DNA of 64,000 nt from Lysobacter sp. 5GHs7-4 (GCF_021284765.1 NZ_CP089924.1:633501-697500), one strand, 5' to 3'. Numbered from the stretch's first letter, positions 39,153 through 51,011 are shown. The notes: generated by a model not told the origin, from the letters alone. Made by a program: numbers and translations.

Positions 39153-40436
39153 ATGCAAAAGGCAATCTTGGCTTTGTCCATCGCCGGCTTGGTCGCGGCC
39201 ACGGTCAACGTGGCGGGCGCGCAATCGGCGGCGGTGCCGGAACTGTTCCAGGCGCATTCGTCGCATGCGGCGGCCGCGGCCGCGGTGCCCGCGAGCGTCA
39301 ACCACATGATCAACGGCAAGAGCGCGCAGTGGGCCGCCTCGGTGTCCATCGACCGCAAGGTGCTGACCGGCGCGCAGCGCGAGCTGATGCTGACCATGCC
39401 GGAGGGCGCGCGTCTGCACATGCGCCTGGCCAAGTCCTATCGCACGTCCGCCGGCGACGTGGTCTGGTCGGGCGCCGACGCGCTGCTGCCCACCGGCCAG
39501 CTCAAGCTGGGCGGCGTACCGCCCTCCACGGCCTTGTTCGTGGTGCGCGGCCAGCGCGTGACCGGCCAGATCGCCACCGGTACCGGCGAGGTCTACGAGG
39601 TGCTGACTTCCGAGGACGGGGCGCAGCAGTTCCTGGTCAAGCGCGATCCGGCCAGCCTGGAAGGCGCCGACGATACGCCGGCCCATTCCGATCTGCCGCA
39701 GCAGCCCGATCGCGGCACCGTCGCGCGCCCGATGGCCAACGCGCTGCTCGCCGACACCATCATCCGCGTCCTGCAGGTCTATACGCCCGAAGCGGTGAGC
39801 GAGCTGGGCGGGCAGAACTCGGCCAACGACCGCGCCGCGTTCTTCATCGCGCAATCGAACACCGCGTTCGCCAACAACGCGCTGACCGTGAAGTTCGAGA
39901 GCGCCGGCGTCCGCTTCCCCACGCAGGGCCAGGCCACCAACGATTCCAGCACGCTGGTGTCGCGTATCAAGGGCACCAGCGACGGCTGGTACGACGCCTA
40001 TTCGACCACCGAGCGCAACAACACCGCCGCCGACCTGGTGACGCTGGTGGTGCGTGACGGCCTGAGCAGCCCCAGCGGCCTGCTGTGCGGCCAGGCTGCG
40101 GCGATCGGCGCGAGCGCGGCGAACGGATTCTTCGTGCAGAACCATTCCTGCAGCACCTTCACCTTCGTGCACGAGGCAGCGCATCTGTTCGGCGCGCGTC
40201 ACGACAACGACCCGACCACCACGCCGTTCTCGTACGGTCACGGCTACGTCAACTCGGCCGGAAACTTCCGCACGATCATGGCGGTGAACTCGAACCCGCA
40301 GCCGCGCATCGGCTATTTCTCGACCACCGACCAGAACTACGTGTCGGGCGGCGTGAGCCGGCCGCTGGGCACCAGCACCCGCAACAACGAGCGCGTCATG
40401 CGCGAGCGCGCGGCGGCGATGGCGGCGTTCCGCTGA
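39153..40436 (+). CDS. Secreted reprolysin-like zinc metalloprotease
   Basis: A 427-residue protein with a signal peptide (MQKAILALSIAGLVAATVNVAGA). A propeptide-like region of about 180 residues precedes a catalytic domain in which H340-E-A-A-H344-LFGAR-H350-D is the extended metzincin motif HExxHxxGxxHD. The Met-turn is probably RTIMAVNS. The domain resembles M12B (reprolysin-like) enzymes. The beginning of the catalytic domain, IIRVLQVYTPEAVSELGG, fits. Lysobacter secretes many lytic proteases and this is a good candidate for one. It converges on speE, with a terminator between. Confidence 0.87.
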   Translation: MQKAILALSIAGLVAATVNVAGAQSAAVPELFQAHSSHAAAAAAVPASVNHMINGKSAQWAASVSIDRKVLTGAQRELMLTMPEGARLHMRLAKSYRTSAGDVVWSGADALLPTGQLKLGGVPPSTALFVVRGQRVTGQIATGTGEVYEVLTSEDGAQQFLVKRDPASLEGADDTPAHSDLPQQPDRGTVARPMANALLADTIIRVLQVYTPEAVSELGGQNSANDRAAFFIAQSNTAFANNALTVKFESAGVRFPTQGQATNDSSTLVSRIKGTSDGWYDAYSTTERNNTAADLVTLVVRDGLSSPSGLLCGQAAAIGASAANGFFVQNHSCSTFTFVHEAAHLFGARHDNDPTTTPFSYGHGYVNSAGNFRTIMAVNSNPQPRIGYFSTTDQNYVSGGVSRPLGTSTRNNERVMRERAAAMAAFR

Positions 40437-40454
40437 TTCAGGCGCCGGAAACGA

Positions 40455-40484
40455 CGCGGGGGCCGATGCCGGCCCCCGCGATTT
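40455..40484. terminator. Hairpin between convergent protease and speE genes
   Basis: CGCGGGGGCCG (40455-40465) and CGGCCCCCGCG (40470-40480) form an 11-pair stem with an ATGC loop, followed by ATTTCC. The T-run is short, so termination from the left may be partial. Confidence 0.6.
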
Positions 40485-40535
40485 CCTACGTGCAACTCGT
40501 GTACGGAGCTGGGCCGAGCCGGGCTCCGTGCGCGA

Positions 40536-41393
40536 TTAGCCCTCGCCCAACGCCTGGGCCACGAACGGCGGCAGCGTCTGCGCGCCGCGGTGGATGTCGG
40601 CGCTGTAATACAGCGTGTCGAAGCCCTTGCCGCGCGCGTCGGCGTCGCGGAACTCGAAGCCGCCGGCGCGCTTGCGCGCCAGCGTCGCGCTCCACCAGCC
40701 GGTGGGGTAGCACGGCTGCGGGAACGGCAGGGTCTGGAAGCTGGCGAAACCGGCCTTGCCCATCTCGCCGCGCATTTCCTTGATCAGGTCCAGCAGCACC
40801 AGCGGCGATTCCGACTGCTGCACCAGGATGCCGTCCTCGCGCAGCGCGCGGAAGCAGCTTTCGTAGAAGGCCTTGTTGAACAGGCCCTCGGCCGGACCGA
40901 CCGGATCGGTGGAGTCGACGATGATGATGTCGACGCTGCCCGGCGCGCGGTTGGCCATGTAGGCGATGCCGTCGTCGAACAGCAGCTGCGCGCGCGCGTC
41001 GCCGTTGCGCTCGCACAGCTCGGGGAACCACTTCTCGGCCATGCGCGTGACCTGCTCGTCGATATCGCACTGCACGGCCTCTTCGACGCCGGGGTGCTTG
41101 AGCACTTCGCGCAGCGTGCCGCAGTCGCCGCCGCCGATGATGACCACGTTCTTGGGCGCGGCGTGGGTGAACAGCGCCGGGTGCGACATCATCTCGTGAT
41201 AGAGGAAGTTGTCGCGCGTGGTCAGCATCATCGCGCCGTCGATCAGCATCAGGTTGCCCCAGTCGGTGCTCTCGAAGATCTCGATCTTCTGGAACGGCGA
41301 CTGGACCTCGTCGAGTTTGCGGGTGATGCGGTAGCCGATGGCCGAGCCGGCGCGCTCGAAATTCTCGTAATGCCAGGTGTCGGAGCTGCTCAT
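40536..41393 (-). CDS. speE: Spermidine synthase
   Basis: A 285-residue spermidine synthase that transfers an aminopropyl group from decarboxylated SAM to putrescine. The SAM-binding GGGDCGTLREVLKH and the catalytic VDSTDPVGPAEGLF region are present, as is LMLIDGAMMLTTRDNFLYHE. In most family members the loop reads GGGDGG; here the fifth residue is Cys. The ATG at 41393 gives the standard N-terminus; the upstream frame is not conserved. It is divergent from an M48 peptidase gene, and speA is 2.2 kb away. Confidence 0.95.
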   Translation of the reverse strand: MSSSDTWHYENFERAGSAIGYRITRKLDEVQSPFQKIEIFESTDWGNLMLIDGAMMLTTRDNFLYHEMMSHPALFTHAAPKNVVIIGGGDCGTLREVLKHPGVEEAVQCDIDEQVTRMAEKWFPELCERNGDARAQLLFDDGIAYMANRAPGSVDIIIVDSTDPVGPAEGLFNKAFYESCFRALREDGILVQQSESPLVLLDLIKEMRGEMGKAGFASFQTLPFPQPCYPTGWWSATLARKRAGGFEFRDADARGKGFDTLYYSADIHRGAQTLPPFVAQALGEG

Positions 41394-41577
41394 GCGGGTG
41401 GTTCCAGAAAGGTGGGACGCGCCGTCCAAGATAACCGGCGTGGATGACGGCTTGCGTTGCGCCGCGGCGTGCGGGCGCTGCGCCAGGACGGGGGGCGGCA
41501 TTGTAGCGGACCCGGCGTGAGGCGCCCGGCCTGGCCTAAAATAGCGGCGGGCGCGGGGGGCGCATCAGGGGGCAGGG

Positions 41578-43434
41578 ATGGCATCGGTTGCACGGTATCG
41601 CGGGTTGGTCGAGCGCCTGGAGCGCGAAGCGCAGCAAGCGCCGGGACGTTACAAGTTCAAGCTGGCCCTGTTGGCGGGCCTGGGGTTCGCGGTGTTGGGC
41701 GGCACGGTGCTGCTGGCGCTGGGCATGTCGGTGGGGCTGGTGGTGGCGCTGCTGGCGATCAGTCCGGTGCTGCTGCTGAAGCTGATCAAGGTGATCTGGA
41801 TTCCGGTCGCGTTCGGCTGGTTCGTGCTGAAGGCGTTGTGGGTGAAGTTCGAGCCGCCGGAAGGCTACGTGCTGGGCGCCGACGAGGCGCCGGCGCTGCG
41901 GGCCGAGATCGAGCGCCTGCGCGAGCAGACCGGGGCGCCGCCGCTGAAGCAGATCCTGATCGATCCCAACCTCAACGCCGGCGCGGCCAGCGTGCCGCGG
42001 CTGATGGGGCTGTTGGGCCACACGCATTATCTGGTGCTGGGCCTGCCGCTGATGCAGTTGCTCAGCCGCGAACAGTTCGCCGCGGTGGTGGCGCACGAAT
42101 TCGGCCATTTCGGCGGCGGCCACGGCCGCTTCTCGGGCTGGATCTACCGGGTGCGCGCGAGCTGGTGCCGGTTCCTGGGCGAGCTGTCGCAACGCCGTTC
42201 GCGCATGGGCGCGGTGTTTCTGCGCTTCTTCAACTGGTATGCGCCGTACTTCGACGCCTACAGCTTCGTGCTGGCGCGCGCGCAGGAGTACGACGCCGAC
42301 GCCACCGCCGCGCGCGTGACCGGCGCGCCGGCCATGGCGCAGGCGTTGCAGCGCGTGGGGCTGGGCGGCCTACGTCTACAGCGCGATTTCTGGGCCGGCG
42401 TGGAACGCAGCGTGACCGCGCAGCCGGCGCCGCCGCAGGCGCTGTACCGCGATATGGCCGGCAGCTTCGCCGCGGTCAACAGCGACGAGCCGGCGCGGCT
42501 GGACGAACTGCTCAACGAGCAGCCGGGCCTGGACGACACCCACCCGACCCTGGCCCAGCGCCTGCAAGCCCTGGGCCAGACGCCCGCCGCGGTGCCGGCG
42601 CCGGCGCAGACGGCGGCGCAAGCGCTGCTGGGGCCGCTGCAGGCGACGCTGGAGGAGCGCTTCAGCCGCCAGTGGCGCGAGCAGGTCGCCGAGTCCTGGC
42701 GCCAGCGTCACGACGCGCACGGCCAGGACCAGGCGCGCCTGTCGGAGCTGGAGGCGCGCGTGGACGCGCTGGCCGGCGCCGAACTGGGCGAGTACGCCAT
42801 GCTGGTCGATCGCCTGCGCGAGGAAGCCGACGCGGTGCCGTTGTACCGCGCGGCCCTGGCCGAGCGGCCCGACGACGCGCTCACGCGTGCCCGGCTGGGC
42901 GCGAAGCTGCTGGATCGCGAGGACGCCGAGGGCGTGGAGCACCTGGAGCGCGCGCTGGCGCTGGACCCCGACCTGGCCGAGCAGGCGCTGCCGATGCTGA
43001 TGGGACACCACCGGCGCGTCGGCGACGAGGCCGCGTTCGAAGCCGCGGTCCAGCGCCTGACCGCGCTGTATCAGCGCCGCGACGGCGCCTTGCTCGCGCG
43101 CGAGCAGGTCGACGCCAAGAAGGATCGACTGCTCGAACACGGCCTGGGTGCCGACGACTTGCGCGGCGCGGTCGCCGGGCTACAGGCCTCCGGCAAGGTC
43201 AAACAGGCCTGGATCGTGCGCAAGCAGATCGAGGGCGACGACAGCGGCATTCCGCATTACCTGGTGCTGTTGGAGCTGCGCGGTGTGGCCTGGACCGAGG
43301 GCGGCATGCTGCAGCAGGTGCTCGACGGCCTGGAGCTGCCGGGCAGCGTCGTGGTCCTGCACGCGTCCAGCCACCGCGCGCTGGCCAAGCGGATCAAGGC
43401 CGTGCCGGGCGCACGGGTGTACGTGCGCGGCTGA
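41578..43434 (+). CDS. M48 family membrane metallopeptidase with TPR-like C-terminus
   Basis: A 618-residue protein. Two hydrophobic helices (about residues 27-50 and 52-85) precede an M48 catalytic domain with HEFGH at 173-177 and the third-ligand region RAQEYDADATA. The rest is soluble, with tetratricopeptide-like repeats (YRAALAERPDDALTRARLGA, ALDPDLAEQALPMLMG). It is longer than HtpX. It may be a membrane-protein quality-control protease, but no substrate can be named. A TAAAAT box lies at 41537-41542. GGGGGCAGGG precedes the ATG. Confidence 0.87.
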   Translation: MASVARYRGLVERLEREAQQAPGRYKFKLALLAGLGFAVLGGTVLLALGMSVGLVVALLAISPVLLLKLIKVIWIPVAFGWFVLKALWVKFEPPEGYVLGADEAPALRAEIERLREQTGAPPLKQILIDPNLNAGAASVPRLMGLLGHTHYLVLGLPLMQLLSREQFAAVVAHEFGHFGGGHGRFSGWIYRVRASWCRFLGELSQRRSRMGAVFLRFFNWYAPYFDAYSFVLARAQEYDADATAARVTGAPAMAQALQRVGLGGLRLQRDFWAGVERSVTAQPAPPQALYRDMAGSFAAVNSDEPARLDELLNEQPGLDDTHPTLAQRLQALGQTPAAVPAPAQTAAQALLGPLQATLEERFSRQWREQVAESWRQRHDAHGQDQARLSELEARVDALAGAELGEYAMLVDRLREEADAVPLYRAALAERPDDALTRARLGAKLLDREDAEGVEHLERALALDPDLAEQALPMLMGHHRRVGDEAAFEAAVQRLTALYQRRDGALLAREQVDAKKDRLLEHGLGADDLRGAVAGLQASGKVKQAWIVRKQIEGDDSGIPHYLVLLELRGVAWTEGGMLQQVLDGLELPGSVVVLHASSHRALAKRIKAVPGARVYVRG

Positions 43435-43554
43435 ACCGGCGGGCGTCCGGAGCGGCTGCGGCTGCGTCCGCGGTCCGTTCAGGCAGCGATGGCCGGGATG
43501 GAGGCATGGGGGCGGTAGAATGCGCGTCCCCTCCGCCCCACTGGTGCCACGCCG

Positions 43555-45444
<1,890 letters not shown>

Positions 45445-45461
45445 GCGACGACGGCGCGAGC

Positions 45462-45713
45462 ATGAAGCGGTACCTGGTGCTGGCGATGCGCGAGCCCGCG
45501 TTCGACGAGAGCGTGATCGGACCGCACCGCGAATTCATCGCCGCCCTGCGCGAGCAAGGCCGGCTGGAACGCTCGGGCGCGTTCTCGGACAAGAGCGGCG
45601 GCGCCTACGTGCTGCTGGCCCCGGACCTGGACGCGGCGACCGCGCTGGCCCACGCCGACCCGCTGCATCGGGTCGGAGCGTCGCGACTGACGATTTACGA
45701 ATGGCAGGTCTGA
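45462..45713 (+). CDS. YciI-like protein
   Basis: An 83-residue ferredoxin-like fold protein. The motif AHADPLHRVG contains the conserved His-x-Asp of the YciI/YCII domain, and the start MKRYLVLAMREPAF is typical. Members are related to chlorite dismutase-like folds and some act as lyases; the role here is unknown. The ATG at 45462 is preferred over a GTG at 45441 that overlaps the speA stop. The 27-base gap to the next gene suggests one transcript. Confidence 0.8.
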   Translation: MKRYLVLAMREPAFDESVIGPHREFIAALREQGRLERSGAFSDKSGGAYVLLAPDLDAATALAHADPLHRVGASRLTIYEWQV

Positions 45714-45739
45714 ACACCCTCACGGGACGGAAGGTTGAA

Positions 45740-46591
45740 ATGAAAGTCGGATTCATAGGCCTGGGCGCGATGGGCGCGCCGATGGTGCGTTACGTGCACG
45801 GCAAGGGCCTGCTCACCGCGGTCGGCAACCGCACCCAGTCCAAGGCCGACGCGCTGGCCGCGGAGCTGGACGTGCGCGCCGCGCGCTCGGCGGCCAACTT
45901 CGCCGACTGCGACGTGGTTACGCTGTGCGTGTCGTTGGACGCGGACGTGCTGGAAAACGTCGCCGCGCTGGCCGACGTGCTCAAGGCCGGCGCGGTGGTG
46001 GTCGACCATTCGACGGTCGCGGTGGACACCGCGCGCCGCTGCGCGGCGATGCTGGCCACGCACAACATCGGTTTCCTCGACGCGCCGGTGTCCGGCGGCG
46101 TCGAAGGCGCGCGCAACGGCAAGCTGTCGGTGATGGTCGGCGGCGACGCCGACGTGCTGGAGCGCGCGCGCCCGGCGATCGAGTCCTACGCCGCCCGCAT
46201 CAGCCACATGGGCGGCACCGGCGCCGGCCAGGCCACCAAGGCGGTCAACCAGGTGCTGGTGGCCGGCATCAACGAAGCGGTCTGCGAAGGCCTGGCCCTG
46301 GGCGAGAAGCTCGGCCTGGATCCGGAGCGGCTGCTGCCGACCCTGCTGGCCGGCGCGGCCAATAATTGGTTCCTCGACAAGCGCGGCGCGACCATGCTGC
46401 GCGACGAGTTCGCGCCGGGCTTCAAGTGCGCGCACATGCTCAAGGATCTGCGCATCGTGCAGGCGATCGCGCGCGACAGCGGCATCCGCACCACCACCAT
46501 CGACCAGGCCCTGGCCGACTACGCCGAACTGATCGAACGCGGCATGGGCGAGTCGGATACTTCGGCGCTGATCGCGATCAAGCGCAGCTGA
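45740..46591 (+). CDS. 3-hydroxyisobutyrate dehydrogenase family oxidoreductase
   Basis: A 283-residue beta-hydroxyacid dehydrogenase. The Rossmann motif GFIGLGAMGAPMVRY, the substrate loop DAPVSGGVEGARNGKLSVMV and the catalytic lysine region GAGQATKAVNQVLVAG are all present. The N-terminal cofactor loop has GNRTQSK, where the Arg suggests NADP. Candidate substrates are 3-hydroxyisobutyrate, tartronate semialdehyde or glyoxylate/succinic semialdehyde; the sequence does not decide. GGAAGG precedes the ATG at 45740. Likely co-transcribed with the YciI gene. Confidence 0.88.
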   Translation: MKVGFIGLGAMGAPMVRYVHGKGLLTAVGNRTQSKADALAAELDVRAARSAANFADCDVVTLCVSLDADVLENVAALADVLKAGAVVVDHSTVAVDTARRCAAMLATHNIGFLDAPVSGGVEGARNGKLSVMVGGDADVLERARPAIESYAARISHMGGTGAGQATKAVNQVLVAGINEAVCEGLALGEKLGLDPERLLPTLLAGAANNWFLDKRGATMLRDEFAPGFKCAHMLKDLRIVQAIARDSGIRTTTIDQALADYAELIERGMGESDTSALIAIKRS

Positions 46592-46873
46592 CCGTAGCGG
46601 CTATCGGCTCAGGCCGAGGCCGCGCCGATAATCGCATCGTCGCGATACCGCGTCGCCGTGCGATACCGCGGTCTGTTTTCGGCATGCGCCGTAGCCGCGA
46701 CTTCAAAAGCAAATCCCCCTCAATCCCCCTTTTTCAAAGGGGGAGGCCCAGGTGTGGCGTTTCGCAGGGACAGGCCCGGGCGCGGCGTTTCATGGGGGGA
46801 AAGCACAACGCGATGTTTCGCTTTCTGTGGGAGCGGCGTGAGCCGCGATCGACTCGGGCCGAAGCCGCGTCGC
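46592..46873. repeat. Spacer with dispersed palindromes
   Basis: The spacer contains a TCCCCCTTT-TTC-AAAGGGGGA palindrome (46724-46744) preceded by GCAAATCCCCCTCAATCC, which is an inverted relative of the element at 3119-3160, and a GTGGGAGCGGCGTGAGCCGC element (46825-46850). A direct repeat GGCCGAAGCCGCGTCGC (46857-46873 and 46877-46893) runs into the end of the next gene, supplying its last codons. No gene is seen. Confidence 0.7.
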
Positions 46874-47299
46874 TCAGGCCGAAGCCGCGTCGCCGCCGCG
46901 CGAGCGGCGCGCGGCCAGGAATTGCCCCAGGCTCGCACCCGCCCAGGCTGCGAGCAGGTTCAACACGATCGCGACGCCGTTGTACTTCAGCATCGCCGGC
47001 AGCGACGCCATCGGCGGCGGGCTGTCGGGGGCGATCATCGCCACCAGCACGGTCAGGATCGCCAGCCAGACGATCAGCACCATCAGCACGGCGACCGCGC
47101 GGAACTTCCTGCGCGCGATCGCGCCGCCTACGGTCATCGCCAGCAGCACCATCAGCACGTCGCCCAGCGGCACCCGTCCCAGCGGCGTGTGGAAGATCTG
47201 CCCGCCGTCGCTGTTGGCGCCGGCCAGCTGCGCGGCCAGTCCACCCAGCAACAGCACCGACAGTGCGGCGATGCAGCCCAGTAGTACGCGTTTGTCCAT
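46874..47299 (-). CDS. Small inner-membrane protein, unknown
   Basis: A 141-residue protein with four hydrophobic segments (about residues 5-27, 46-58, 68-90 and 102-128) and an Arg-rich end (ARRSRGGDAASA). I recognise no family. The last codons lie in a short direct repeat shared with the adjacent spacer. Minus strand; the ATG at 47299 has AGGG about eight bases upstream. It has no obvious operon partner. Confidence 0.65.
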   Translation of the reverse strand: MDKRVLLGCIAALSVLLLGGLAAQLAGANSDGGQIFHTPLGRVPLGDVLMVLLAMTVGGAIARRKFRAVAVLMVLIVWLAILTVLVAMIAPDSPPPMASLPAMLKYNGVAIVLNLLAAWAGASLGQFLAARRSRGGDAASA

Positions 47300-47665
47300 G
47301 CTTCACCCTGCTGCGAACCGGGCGAGTCTACCGCGAGGCCGTGGATCGCAAAGCGTCGGCGGTGCGGGCTGTGACCGCGCTCGCGCTTGCGGGCTAGTGG
47401 CTCGCGTTTAAACGGCGAAGGCGGTGAGTCCGGCAGGGGGCGCGGCGTTGCGTCCACGGTGCCGAGGGCGGCGGCGATGCGGTTCGCCTGCGGCTCTGCG
47501 CATCCTACGGCCCTATGGCCACAGGGTCCGTAAGTCTGCAGCCGCGCGCGCTGCTCCAGTCGTGAGGTGCGGCGACAACCGCACCCTCGAGGCGTCGCAG
47601 GCGGTGCGCGGCGCTTTGCCGATGTCGCGGCACGCCGAAAGCGCGCCGCATCCTTCGAAGGCCGC
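47300..47665. other. Spacer with a REP-like element
   Basis: No gene is credible in these 366 bases. The element GATGCGGTTCGCCTGCGGCT...CATCCTACGG (about 47474-47512) is a reverse-oriented relative of the REP-like palindromes at 10673-10747. Confidence 0.6.
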
Positions 47666-48505
47666 TTACTTGACCTTGATCGCCAGGCCCGGCAGGCCGC
47701 CGCTGCTGAGCTTGCGCTTGGCATCGGCGAGGTCGCTGGCGGTGCCGTAGGGCCCCATGCGCACGCGATAGACGGTCTTGCCGCCGATCTGCGCTTCTTC
47801 CACGCGCGCGCCCAAGCCCAGCATCGCGATCTTGGCCTTCATTTCCTCGGCCTGGCCAGACGCCTGGAAGGCACCGGCCTGCAGCAGGTAACGGGTGTTG
47901 TCGTCCACGGGCGTCGCCGCTGCCGCGCTGGCGTTGCCTGCGGCGGCGGGCGCCGCCGTGGCCACGGTGTTGGCAGCCGGTGCGGAGGCGGCCGGCGTGG
48001 CGGGGCCGGCATCGACCGGCTTGGGCAACGCGGCGGCGGTGTTGGCGGCGGTGGGCGTGGCGGGGTTGGCCGGCGTCGTCGCGTTCTGCGCGGCGGCCTG
48101 CGCGGCCTGCTGCTTCTGTTGCTGGGCCAGACGCTGGGCTTCGGCGCGCTCGGTGGCGGCCAGCTCGGCGTCGGTCAGCGGCACTTCCTTGCCCGGCAGC
48201 AGGGTGTAGAAGTCGTATTCGGGCCCCTGCTTGGGCGCGTCCGCGGCGGGCTTGGCCTGGGTGGGCGCGGCGTCGCCGTCGGGCGCGACGGTTTCGTCCT
48301 CGGCCACCGCCACCGGCGCGGGCTGCGCGTCGGGGTTGGGCTTGGGCCGGAAGAAGCCGTCGCCGTCGGACTTGAGGAACTTCGGCGCCGACAGGATCAG
48401 CACCACGCCCAGCAGGACGCCGATGACGCCCCAGGCCCAGCCGGGCAGGCCGCCGCTGTTGCCCTGATTGCGCTTCGCTTGCGATTTACCGCGTCGTGCT
48501 GCCAC
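47666..48505 (-). CDS. SPOR-domain membrane protein (FtsN-like)
   Basis: A 279-residue protein with a short basic cytoplasmic tail, one transmembrane helix (about residues 22-43, GWAWGVIGVLLGVVLILSAP), a long Ala/Pro-rich periplasmic linker, and a C-terminal SPOR domain (YLLQAGAFQASGQAEEMKAK, VYRVRMGPYGTASDLADAKR) that binds denuded peptidoglycan at the septum. The plan is that of FtsN-like division proteins, and argS-adjacent SPOR proteins are common in this group. Start is GTG at 48505, directly after the argS stop. Confidence 0.88.
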   Translation of the reverse strand: MAARRGKSQAKRNQGNSGGLPGWAWGVIGVLLGVVLILSAPKFLKSDGDGFFRPKPNPDAQPAPVAVAEDETVAPDGDAAPTQAKPAADAPKQGPEYDFYTLLPGKEVPLTDAELAATERAEAQRLAQQQKQQAAQAAAQNATTPANPATPTAANTAAALPKPVDAGPATPAASAPAANTVATAAPAAAGNASAAAATPVDDNTRYLLQAGAFQASGQAEEMKAKIAMLGLGARVEEAQIGGKTVYRVRMGPYGTASDLADAKRKLSSGGLPGLAIKVK

Positions 48506-50194
48506 TTACATCACCTCGGGGGCGCTGACGCCCAACAGATCCAGACCGTTCGCCAGCACCTGGCGCGTCGCCGTCGCCAGCGCCAGGCGCGCGTTGCGCA
48601 CGGCGTCGTCGTCGACCAGGAACTGGTGGTCGTTGTAATACGTCTGGAAGGTCTGCGCCAACTCCAGCAGATACGCAGCGATCTGGTGCGGTTCCAGATC
48701 GCGGCCGGCCGCGGCAACCACGTCGGGGTAGCGCAGCAGGGTGGAGACCAGCTCGCGCAGGGCGTCGTCGTCCAGATCCAGCGGCTGGGCCAGGCCCTGC
48801 TCCAGATCGAAGGACAGGCCGCGCTCCTTGAGCTGGCGCATCAGGCCGCACATGCGCGCATGCGAGACCTGCACGTAGTAGACCGGGTTGTCCATCGACT
48901 GCGAACGCGCCAGGTCGATGTCGAAGGTGAGCTGCGAGTCGGGCTTGCGCGCGATCAGGAACCAGCGCACCGCGTCGCAACCGGCCTCGTCGATCAGGTC
49001 GCGCAGGGTCAGGTAGCTGCCGGCGCGCTTGGACAGCTTCACTTCCTCGCCGCCACGCATCACCGTGACCATCTGGTGCAGCACGTATTCCGGCCAGCCC
49101 TGCGGGATGCCCGCATCCAGCGCCTGCAGGCCGGCGCGCACGCGCGCCAGCGAGCCGTGGTGGTCCGCGCCCAGTTCGGTGATGGCGCGCTCGTAGCCGC
49201 GCTGCCACTTGCTGAGGTGGTAGGCGACGTCGGGCACGAAGTAGGTGTAGGTGCCGTCGGACTTGCGCATCACGCGGTCCTTGTCGTCGCCGAAGTCGGT
49301 GCTGCGCAGCCACAGCGCGCCGCCTTCCTCGTAGGTGTGGCCGTGCGCGATCAGCTCGCGCACGGTCTCCTCGACCTTGTCGTCGGCGTACAGCGAGCTT
49401 TCCAGGAAATACACGTCGAAACCGACGCCGTAGGCGGCCAGGTCGCCGTTCTGCTCGCGGCGCAGGTAGGCCACGGCGAAGCGGCGGATCGCGTCGAGGT
49501 CGTCGGCATCGCCGGCGCCGGTCACGGCGTGGCCGTCGACCTCGACCGTGGCGCCGTCGAGGTAGGCGCGGGCGACATCGGCGATGTAGTCGCCGCGGTA
49601 GCCGTCTTCCGGCCAGCCTTCGTCGCCCGGCGCGATGCCGCGCGCGCGCGCCTGGGTCGAAATCGCCAGGTTGTTGATCTGCACGCCGGCATCGTTGTAG
49701 TAGAACTCGCGCGCCACGTTCCAGCCGTTGGCGGCCAGCACGCGCGCGATGCAGTCGCCGATCACCGCGGCGCGGCCATGGCCGACGTGCAGCGGGCCGG
49801 TCGGATTGGCCGACACGTACTCGACGCCGGCGCGGTGGCCGGCGCCGCCGTCGTTGCGGCCGTAGTGCGCGCCGGCGGCCAGCGCTTCGCGCAGCAGGCG
49901 GCGCCAGGCCGATTCGTCGACGTGGAAATTGATGAAGCCCGGGCCGGCGATCTCGACGCGCGCGATGTCGCCGTTGTTCGGCAGGGCATCGACCAGCTTC
50001 TGCGCGATCTCGCGCGGATTGGCGCGCGCGGGCTTGGACAGCAGCATCGCGGCGTTGGTCGAGAAGTCGCCTTGGGCGCGGGTCTTGGGGCGTTCGATCA
50101 CGAAATCGGGCGTGGCGAGGTCGGCCGGCAAGGTGCCGGCGGCGCGCAATGCATCGATGGCCTGCGCGACCAGCGCGCGGAGATGGGTTTTCAC
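48506..50194 (-). CDS. argS: Arginyl-tRNA synthetase
   Basis: A 562-residue class I synthetase. The HIGH-type motif is [12 protein letters not shown] within [14 protein letters not shown], the KMSKS-equivalent is [12 protein letters not shown], and the N-terminal Add-1 and C-terminal DALR anticodon-binding domains are recognisable. A TACAAT box lies at 50225-50230 on this strand, about 30 bases before the start. The SPOR gene follows immediately and is likely co-transcribed. Confidence 0.97.
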   Translation of the reverse strand: MKTHLRALVAQAIDALRAAGTLPADLATPDFVIERPKTRAQGDFSTNAAMLLSKPARANPREIAQKLVDALPNNGDIARVEIAGPGFINFHVDESAWRRLLREALAAGAHYGRNDGGAGHRAGVEYVSANPTGPLHVGHGRAAVIGDCIARVLAANGWNVAREFYYNDAGVQINNLAISTQARARGIAPGDEGWPEDGYRGDYIADVARAYLDGATVEVDGHAVTGAGDADDLDAIRRFAVAYLRREQNGDLAAYGVGFDVYFLESSLYADDKVEETVRELIAHGHTYEEGGALWLRSTDFGDDKDRVMRKSDGTYTYFVPDVAYHLSKWQRGYERAITELGADHHGSLARVRAGLQALDAGIPQGWPEYVLHQMVTVMRGGEEVKLSKRAGSYLTLRDLIDEAGCDAVRWFLIARKPDSQLTFDIDLARSQSMDNPVYYVQVSHARMCGLMRQLKERGLSFDLEQGLAQPLDLDDDALRELVSTLLRYPDVVAAAGRDLEPHQIAAYLLELAQTFQTYYNDHQFLVDDDAVRNARLALATATRQVLANGLDLLGVSAPEVM

Positions 50195-50336
50195 GGGGAT
50201 TCTGCGGGGTGCTGCGGATCGGCCATTGTACGCGAGGGCGGCCCCGCGAGCGGGCCGCGCGGGTCGTCTCGCCTGCGTCCGGCAATGTCGCGTGCCGTCG
50301 TGCCACGGGGCCGCCGCGCGGCGACCGGCCGCCGCC

Positions 50337-51011
50337 CTACAGCATGCCGCGCGCCGCCATCGACACCGGCGGGCCGTCGCCGATCACGAAATGGTCGAGC
50401 AAGCGGATGTCGACCAGGTCCAGGGCGTGGCGCAGGCGCGCGGTGACGGCGCGGTCGGCGGCGCTGGGCTCCGGATTGCCGCTGGGGTGGTTGTGGCCGA
50501 CGATCACCGCCGCGGCGTTGTGCGCGAGCGCGCGCCGGACCACCTCGCGCGGATGCACCTCGGCGCCGTCGATGGTGCCGCGGAACAGTTCCTCGAACGC
50601 GATCGCGCGGTGGCTGGCGTCCAGGAACAGGGCCGAGAACACCTCGTGCGCGAGCCCGCGCAGGCGCTGGGCGAAGTAGCGCCCGGCCGCGCCCGGATCG
50701 GCCAGGGCCTGGCCGCGTTCGAGCTGGGCCGAAAGGTGACGGTGGGCCAGCTCCAGCGCCGCGGCCAGGGTGCAGGCGCGCGCCGGGCCCAGCCCGGGCA
50801 CGCGCAACAACTGCGCCGGGCTGCTGTCGAGCAGGGCGCGCAGCGGGCCGTGCGTGTTCAGCAAGCCGCGCGCGGTGGCGACCGCGTCGCTTCCGCGCAG
50901 GCCGGAGCCGAGGAAGATCGCCAGCAGCTCGGCGTCCGAGAGCGAGCGGGCGCCGTGCGCCAGGAGTTTTTCGCGGGGCCGCTCCGCGCTGGGCCAGTCT
51001 TGGATACGCAT
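50337..51011 (-). CDS. radC: RadC family JAB-domain protein
   Basis: A 224-residue protein. A helix-hairpin-helix-like N-terminus ([38 protein letters not shown]) precedes an MPN/JAB metal domain ([20 protein letters not shown] with the JAMM histidines and aspartate). The family was named for a supposed repair role, which is doubtful; a metalloprotease or nuclease-like activity is unproven. The ATG at 51011 gives the canonical [17 protein letters not shown] start; ATGs at 51065 and 51122 are open but not conserved. Divergent from coaC. Confidence 0.88.
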   Translation of the reverse strand: MRIQDWPSAERPREKLLAHGARSLSDAELLAIFLGSGLRGSDAVATARGLLNTHGPLRALLDSSPAQLLRVPGLGPARACTLAAALELAHRHLSAQLERGQALADPGAAGRYFAQRLRGLAHEVFSALFLDASHRAIAFEELFRGTIDGAEVHPREVVRRALAHNAAAVIVGHNHPSGNPEPSAADRAVTARLRHALDLVDIRLLDHFVIGDGPPVSMAARGML

